From positions 496,001 to 560,000 of the forward strand of contig JAGVRJ010000009.1 in NCBI GenBank assembly GCA_019059635.1: a stretch of 64,000 nucleotides of DNA, in the 5' to 3' direction. The DNA comes from Proales similis. Taxonomy: Eukaryota; Rotifera; Eurotatoria; Ploima; Proalidae. This document shows positions 59,056 to 64,000 of this stretch, piece after piece; position 1 is the first letter of the stretch, and each line of letters starts with the position of its first letter. Both the position numbers and the translations under genes were made by a program. The notes under the pieces are model-generated. The model made no database searches, was not told the origin of the DNA, and saw only the letters and a list, made by a program, of their open reading frames with translations.

Positions 59056-59677
59056 AGCAGAGAACGGAGCCCAGCATTTTTACAATTGCCCACTACACGA
59101 CCAGATCGATAAACCAGTTTTTAGACCTGAGAAAACACATTCAAAGGAGGCGGACATGATCGTAGTAGTCCACCCTTTGGACAGTTGTGCTTAAATCAGA
59201 CAAAAGCTTCTCACTCTTTCACCGACATCTCAACAGCCACTTGTGCGGTTTAGTATTTCTACTGGGCTCTGCGTAAAAGCTTGAAACTGGGAAACATAAC
59301 TTCATTTTCAAAGTCTCTCGGTTCGCAAAACGTTTCGTCAAATTATTTAATTCATTCTCTCTAGCGCTCATTCGGCTTTCTTTCGACTCCTTTCTATTTC
59401 TTCTCAGTCTTTAATTATTCCCAGAGTACAGAGAAAAAGAATAAATTGGTAAAGCACCAACACACGAGCAGGCAAGTTGAGAGCTGCATTCAATCTCAAG
59501 CAATAGAGGATATTGATGAGTGAGAGAACACGCGATCAGCGTGACTGTTGAAACAAGTAAACGGGCGAGACGAGAAGACCTGAGGGGAGGGGTCGAAAAT
59601 TCTAAATTTGATTTGTCTCTTGTTGCTTTGGAGGAAAACCATCATCAACAAATTCAAACGGACGGACGGACGCACGA

Positions 59678-59704
59678 ACACACACACACGCACACACACA
59701 CACA
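59678..59704. repeat. (AC)n microsatellite
   Basis: About 13 AC units with a single interruption, following a GGAC tetranucleotide run. Confidence 0.9.
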
Positions 59705-60118
59705 TGGATACAAAGAAGAGCGTTAATATTCGCTCGTGTGGCCTTCTGTTCAAGTGAAACTTTGATTTGACGAAGAGCCGAATTATGAGCAGTTAATTGT
59801 TTGATCCGAAATTCATGTTCAATCCTCAATTGTTGCATTGCATGAATTTAAATTTAACTCTTGCTCCCTCTCTCCGTGCCCCTTCTCCGCGTCAGTGCTT
59901 TCTACTGGCCGAGTTAACGACGGCCGGCGCCGCCTCGTCTACGGTCTTTGTTTGAAAAGAAGAATAGAGGAAAAAATAAGAGAATGGAGGAAAATAGGAG
60001 CGCAGACTTCGCACGTCTGCCAACACTGGCTTACAATTGATTACAAACAAATTCGAGCCAATCAAGCACGTTTCTCTTCTGTTCAAAACTATTTAAGGTT
60101 TTGCTTGTAAATTTCACA

Positions 60119-60124
60119 TATAAA
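60119..60124 (+). promoter_or_regulatory. TATA box of the His-rich orphan gene
   Basis: TATAAA 116 nt upstream of the ATG, the only such element in the preceding 150 nt. Confidence 0.4.
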
Positions 60125-60239
60125 TTGAGCCAAATTCAATTCAATCTGATTTGATCGCTTCAATCTCGTCGTTGTCGTCGTCATCGTCGATCTTTCGCCT
60201 ATTTTCATTCGGCTTAATTTTGACCGACATTCGTTCGAA

Positions 60240-60941
60240 ATGTATCTGGCCACTGCTGGCAGTCAAATGAATTCAGGTAAACAAATAAAGAAAAAGCAAA
60301 AACAACGCGCAATCAACAGGAATAAATTTAATTCTCAAATAGTTACAAACATGAATCGATTTAAATCGATTGAATTAGGAGCATTGAACCACTTTGAAAG
60401 TGTAACTACCAGCAGCAGCCAGTATCATCAGCAGATGATGGCTCCGTTAGCAGCGTTTCATGTGCCAATGAGCTGTGCGCCGATCGGCGATCAGCTTTTT
60501 TTAGTCTCAAATTTAATGCAATACTCAGTTCCGATTCATTCGTCGCCGAAGCAGCAAATGCCGTCGCGAATGAGTTCGTACTATCGAAGCACAACAAACG
60601 TTCAGGCGCAGTCTCATCATCATCACCATCTAAAACAGCTTAAGCGTGGCCGCCTACCGTTCGGAGTGCAAGTGCATCATCGAGATCTTGACCAGTGCCA
60701 TCTTTATCTCGACTATGATCATCATGATCACCATCAACATCTGCAATCAGCTCGCAAAGAGTCACGAGAGACCAACTTTCACAAATCTTGCCCGGGCTGT
60801 TTTAAACCGTGGCGTTTCTGCAAATGTTCAAATATTAAAAATAGACCAGATCCGAAGCCGTATTGCAAATTCGTGCCGCCCAGAATGATGCGTTTGCATT
60901 CAAACAGCAGCAGCAGCAGTAAAAATCAATCACATTCGTGA
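60240..60941 (+). CDS. Unknown His/Gln/Ser-rich protein with C-terminal Cys cluster
   Basis: A single-exon frame of 233 residues from an ATG in fair context; no family recognised. The first half is basic and Gln/Ser/Met rich, the middle has a five-His run and a second His/Asp-rich stretch (LYLDYDHHDHHQH). The only cysteine cluster, CPGCFKPWRFCKC followed by a YCKF, looks like a small zinc-binding knuckle, with KNRPDPKPYCKFVPPRMMRL after it. The tail is poly-Ser. It could be an RNA- or DNA-binding regulatory protein of restricted distribution. Support for coding is the long open frame, TATA box and downstream AATAAA. Confidence 0.65.
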   Translation: MYLATAGSQMNSGKQIKKKQKQRAINRNKFNSQIVTNMNRFKSIELGALNHFESVTTSSSQYHQQMMAPLAAFHVPMSCAPIGDQLFLVSNLMQYSVPIHSSPKQQMPSRMSSYYRSTTNVQAQSHHHHHLKQLKRGRLPFGVQVHHRDLDQCHLYLDYDHHDHHQHLQSARKESRETNFHKSCPGCFKPWRFCKCSNIKNRPDPKPYCKFVPPRMMRLHSNSSSSSKNQSHS

Positions 60942-61300
60942 GCAGTCGTCAAACGCCAAGAGGTTTTTTTCGCGCTTCCTCTTTTTTTTTTCTCCTCTTT
61001 CGATCGGCGTGAACGAGTACACACAACTATAGTTGAGCAATAATTGTGCGAAATATTGGAAAAAAATTCAAATTTTTTAAATTTGGTTAAATGGAGCAAT
61101 GGACAAGTGTTAAGCAACAACTGAGCCCAATTACAAAGAGACAAGCCAACACAGAGACTCAAATTAGCAATGGATTGTCGAGAAACGCTTGCCTATCAAT
61201 TCCATCTAATCAACAATTTTCAGCGAGAAAAATTAAAAATTAAATCTCAATTGATACATTTTTACTCATCCGCTCACTGCTAGCTGGTTTAAAATGTGGC

Positions 61301-61306
61301 AATAAA
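61301..61306 (+). terminator. AATAAA poly(A) signal of the His-rich orphan gene
   Basis: 360 nt after the stop. Confidence 0.5.
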
Positions 61307-61512
61307 GCAAAGTTTATTAAATCAAAACTAATGAATGTGAACAACAAAAGAAGCAGCATTAAGCGAGTCGGAGTTGATTGGGAGATAATGAGCGTTCCCA
61401 CGTTGGGAGTAGGAATGGCCAGATGAACTGAAGAGAAAAATCTATTTGAATGTTGTTTAAAGAATTTCGCTTCAGTTCATTGAAGTGATTGGCACAAAAT
61501 GAACTAAACTTG

Positions 61513-62736
61513 CTAGAATCGAACAACCTCCGATATTGTGGTGCCTATCTCGTTCGGTCGCTTTGCGTTCACATGAGTAACTGTTCTTCTCGTCTCTTCG
61601 CATTCGATGTATTGCTCGTACCAATCGCTTGGAATGTCGGACAGCGAGAGCGGCGGCGAAGAGTCGAGATCGCGAATGGACTCTAAATCATAGACAATCG
61701 AAGTTCGCATGGCCTGATGATCGGGTCCGTACTGTCCTGATTGAAACGGTGCGTTGAGCTGCGCTAATTGGCCACTCTGAGCATTCGATTCGTTCTGTTG
61801 GCTTTGGCCTAGTGCCGATTCGCCCAGCAGCTGCTTTGTCAGGTTAACCACGTATCGAGTGGCAAATACTTTAAAAATCCAGTAAATGACAATCAGACTG
61901 AATGAGATGATCATCATCCAATAGCTGTAGGAGCGAAACGCCAGGAACACAGTGTTGGCCGAGAGCAGGTTATTCACATAGGCGTCGTAAATGCCGAATC
62001 CGGCCACTTGAAGAACAAACTGCATGACAGTGCCCACCAGATTGATGAGGGCAATGGCCAAAAAGGCAAAGTAGCCGCCCGGCTTGATAGTTCTCAACAG
62101 CTCGCTCGGGTCCGGATTGGTGGCCACGACGATACTGGTGGTGAAATGGGCCGAGTTGGTGGCGTTCTCCTCGTCGTTGTTCATCTGGACTCGGCTGCTT
62201 TTGCTTGACTTTGAGCGAATTTTGCGAGCGGAGGGAAAGTACAAGTCACTTTCGGTTGGATTTCGTCGCCACCTTTTCGACCGCCGGGCCACAAACGAAT
62301 CGACCCAGTCGACGTGACGATCGGCCATTATGAGAAACACCAGGCCGGCCAATTCGACCAGAACGGCAAATAGACAGAATGCCGAGCTGCACACCAAAAG
62401 TATTCGCGAGTCGTACAGACGACTGTTGACGAACGCTGCAAAGTTGGGAAGGTGCTCGTACCGCAGACAGCTGTACTCGCCAAACAGACTCGTTGTCGCG
62501 ATGTAACAGTATTGCCAGAGACCTCCCTTGGCCGTGGGGATGTACTCGTTTATGTTGAGCACAAACCAGTCGTTGGTGCCCACAGAAATGCCCTGAAGTA
62601 TGCCGGACACGACCAATAAAGCCAAGCCGAACCCCTGAAGAGCAATCAAACGATTCATGTAGGCGCGTTGAGATAGCACAAACTGCTCTTGCACAGAGCT
62701 ATTGACGGTTGATTGACCCGAACTTGGCGACTTCAT
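61513..62736 (-). CDS. Claudin/PMP22-superfamily four-pass membrane protein
   Basis: Intronless, 407 residues from ATG 62736. Four membrane segments lie at about 31-53, 112-137, 221-246 and 272-294. The first extracellular loop carries the superfamily pattern W57...GLW(72-74)..C77...C90 (TNDWFV, GGLWQYCYIA, GEYSCLRY). The intracellular loop between TM2 and TM3 is about 80 residues, basic and Ser-rich (RRSKRWRRNP, KIRSKSSKSSR), far longer than in claudins; the C-terminal tail is about 110 residues, Gln/Ser rich, ending TISEVVRF. Related proteins act in septate or tight junctions, as channel auxiliary subunits (TARP/GSG1L) or in hair cells (clarin). The subfamily cannot be fixed by eye. Confidence 0.8.
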   Translation of the reverse strand: MKSPSSGQSTVNSSVQEQFVLSQRAYMNRLIALQGFGLALLVVSGILQGISVGTNDWFVLNINEYIPTAKGGLWQYCYIATTSLFGEYSCLRYEHLPNFAAFVNSRLYDSRILLVCSSAFCLFAVLVELAGLVFLIMADRHVDWVDSFVARRSKRWRRNPTESDLYFPSARKIRSKSSKSSRVQMNNDEENATNSAHFTTSIVVATNPDPSELLRTIKPGGYFAFLAIALINLVGTVMQFVLQVAGFGIYDAYVNNLLSANTVFLAFRSYSYWMMIISFSLIVIYWIFKVFATRYVVNLTKQLLGESALGQSQQNESNAQSGQLAQLNAPFQSGQYGPDHQAMRTSIVYDLESIRDLDSSPPLSLSDIPSDWYEQYIECEETRRTVTHVNAKRPNEIGTTISEVVRF

Positions 62737-63605
62737 CGTTGCTTTCAAATCAGTTTTTAACGCAGCACGAGCGTCATTGGAAAATTGCGATCTCTATTGA
62801 ACAAAATTTGCTGCTCCTGAAACTCTTAAATGGTCAGCTCCAGTCTAAAACTAAAGAAGCGAAAAAATTTAACACGAACATGAGAAAGAGTGGGAGGGAG
62901 AGCGAGCGAGCCAGCCAACGGCATATTCGATTCGTGCTAAAATGGAGAGTGAAAGGAAAATTCAAATGTTGCTCAAGTTGACCGACACAAGAGAGACACG
63001 TGTGCAGAGTAGCCCAAGCTTATCGACTGTATCCCGTTGGCCGCTGTCGATTATTAAGAATGCAAATTGAACCCACTCATCATCATGATCAAACAAAGTA
63101 AAGCGCAAGCGCTTAAGAACAAACTGAGATTGAACTGAGACGTGCGTGTGGGCGAACTTCGAGCACGAGAGGAAAAAAATCAACAAGCAAAGATTGCAAA
63201 GTGTGTAGGCAATTTAATAACAACGCGGACCTATGTGTTTAGGAAGCTCGCTGTGGCCCGAACAGATAGGAAAGCGCGCCCCAGATGAGCGGTGCTCTAC
63301 TCTTGTGGGCCAGGATGATAAACAAGCTTTTTGCGCTTATTAAAACTCTCTAATTTATGGATATTTTGAATCCATATTTGATGTTTAGCTCATCTTGGCA
63401 AACTCGAGTTTGTTCACGTTCGCTCGATGTCGCTTGCCAAATTGGCACAGTTGTTCTATGCACCCGATGCTCGGCCACGATGTAAAGCAAGCTGATGTTG
63501 ACGCCCGGTCGATTAAAATGTATCAGGAATTGTGTGTTGACGGGTAATGAGCGAGAGAGTTAAAACAAAAAATAAATTGACACAAGCAACAGGAAATGAG
63601 GCGAT
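62737..63605. other. Intergenic interval
   Basis: Promoter of the claudin-like gene and 3' flank of the last gene. No coding segment seen. Confidence 0.5.
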
Positions 63606-63611
63606 TTTATT
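63606..63611 (-). terminator. AATAAA poly(A) signal of the last gene
   Basis: Plus-strand TTTATT about 70 nt beyond the stop of the minus-strand gene. Confidence 0.5.
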
Positions 63612-63682
63612 CGATTTTAAATGAAACGTAGAGGTTTCGTCCGCATCCAGTTTGTACATTTGTTGCTCAGCGAAAATGTTGC

Positions 63683-64000
63683 TCAGTCGCTCTTTTCCTT
63701 GGCCACTCGCATTTTTTTCAACCAAGCGATCACTGCGCTCACGCTTAGTAGAACTGGGATGCCGACGGGCACGAACAGCGGAATGTAAATGGCGAACCTT
63801 TGAAAATAAAAGACCATGGGAACGATGCGAAGCAGTTGAGAGACAAATTACTTTTGATCATCGGGAAAGTAGAGCTTTTCCAATAGGGACGGATCGAAAA
63901 ACGCCTTCTCTGCCAATCAAAGAGAAGATGACTGTTGCGGTTTGATTGACTTGGAAGTTAGACTGGAGTACCTGAGGCAATGAAAGCGGCCTTGCTCTGC
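63683..64000 (-). CDS. 3' part of a small membrane protein gene (runs off the window)
   Basis: Three exons are visible: 64000-63972 (partial), 63909-63852 and 63797-63683, joining in phase to QSKAAFIAS, EKAFFDPSLLEKLYFPDDQK, then a membrane segment FAIYIPLFVPVGIPVLLSVS and the basic tail AWLKKMRVAKEKSD. The pattern of an aspartate-rich loop, a proline-containing single span and a Lys/Arg end near the stop recalls DPM2, the dolichol-phosphate-mannose synthase regulatory subunit, but the similarity is weak. The N-terminal part lies beyond 64000. Confidence 0.6.

Larger units (their letters stand above)
59056..60239. other. Intergenic interval
   Basis: ORMDL 3' UTR, an AC microsatellite (59678-59704) and the promoter of the orphan gene at 60240. 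A GTC/GTT run (60165-60190) is probably in its 5' UTR. No coding segment seen. Confidence 0.5.

Noticed and set aside
1-64000. tRNA, microRNA, snRNA and transposon signals
   Set aside because: I looked for B-box-like GGTTCGANTCC cores, familiar conserved microRNA sequences, reverse transcriptase or transposase motifs and terminal repeats and saw none that hold up; a covariance-model or repeat-library search would be needed to exclude them.

Overview
The window is nuclear DNA of a bilaterian animal with a compact genome. Coding regions are split by GT-AG introns that are mostly 50-70 nt, many genes have no intron, and AATAAA signals follow stops closely. The gene set is metazoan: CapZ beta, RBPMS/couch potato, SLC26, a PAR-type bZIP factor, PALS1/Stardust, VRK, ADAT3, DHX35, a fibrinogen-related protein, ORMDL and a claudin-like four-pass protein. 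Two centriole/cilium proteins (CEP128-like and CEP126-like) argue for an animal with cilia or flagellate sperm. I cannot name the phylum; a small-bodied protostome is my best guess. I saw no transposon, tRNA, rRNA or CRISPR.

Layout. 0.3-1.1 kb: intronless capping protein beta. 1.6-8.7 kb: non-coding, microsatellite-rich. 8.7-12.2 kb: RBPMS/couch potato gene with two alternative first coding exons. 12.8-13.6 kb (minus): small six-exon gene resembling Mis12-complex kinetochore proteins, head-to-head with a 16-exon SLC26 anion transporter (14.0-17.3 kb). 20.6-22.2 kb: bZIP factor between two gene-free stretches of about 3 kb. 25.6-29.6 kb: CEP128-like coiled-coil gene, convergent with a PALS1-type MAGUK (30.4-38.1 kb, minus) whose exons join in phase to an extra N-terminal PDZ domain about 3.5 kb upstream. 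38.1-42.4 kb: no gene seen.

42.4-51.0 kb is a dense head-to-tail minus-strand run: secreted Tyr/Lys/Asp-rich repeat protein, unknown 182-aa protein, mitochondrial ribosomal protein mL23, ADAT3, VRK kinase, CEP126-like. On the plus strand follow an unknown 205-aa protein and DHX35, convergent with a large fibrinogen-related protein (54.6-57.4 kb, minus). Then come ORMDL, a His-rich orphan with a Cys cluster, a claudin-like protein (minus) and the 3' part of a small membrane protein that runs off the window end.

The neighbours do not form one pathway; this is mostly a housekeeping neighbourhood. The observations I rate highest are the apparent PDZ-PALS1 fusion, the secreted protein with three exact Asp6 blocks, and splice-acceptor-like AGs just before many start codons in closely packed same-strand genes, which would fit spliced-leader trans-splicing. 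Exon joins were derived by hand from splice sites and reading-frame phase; family assignments rest on recognised motifs, with no database search.
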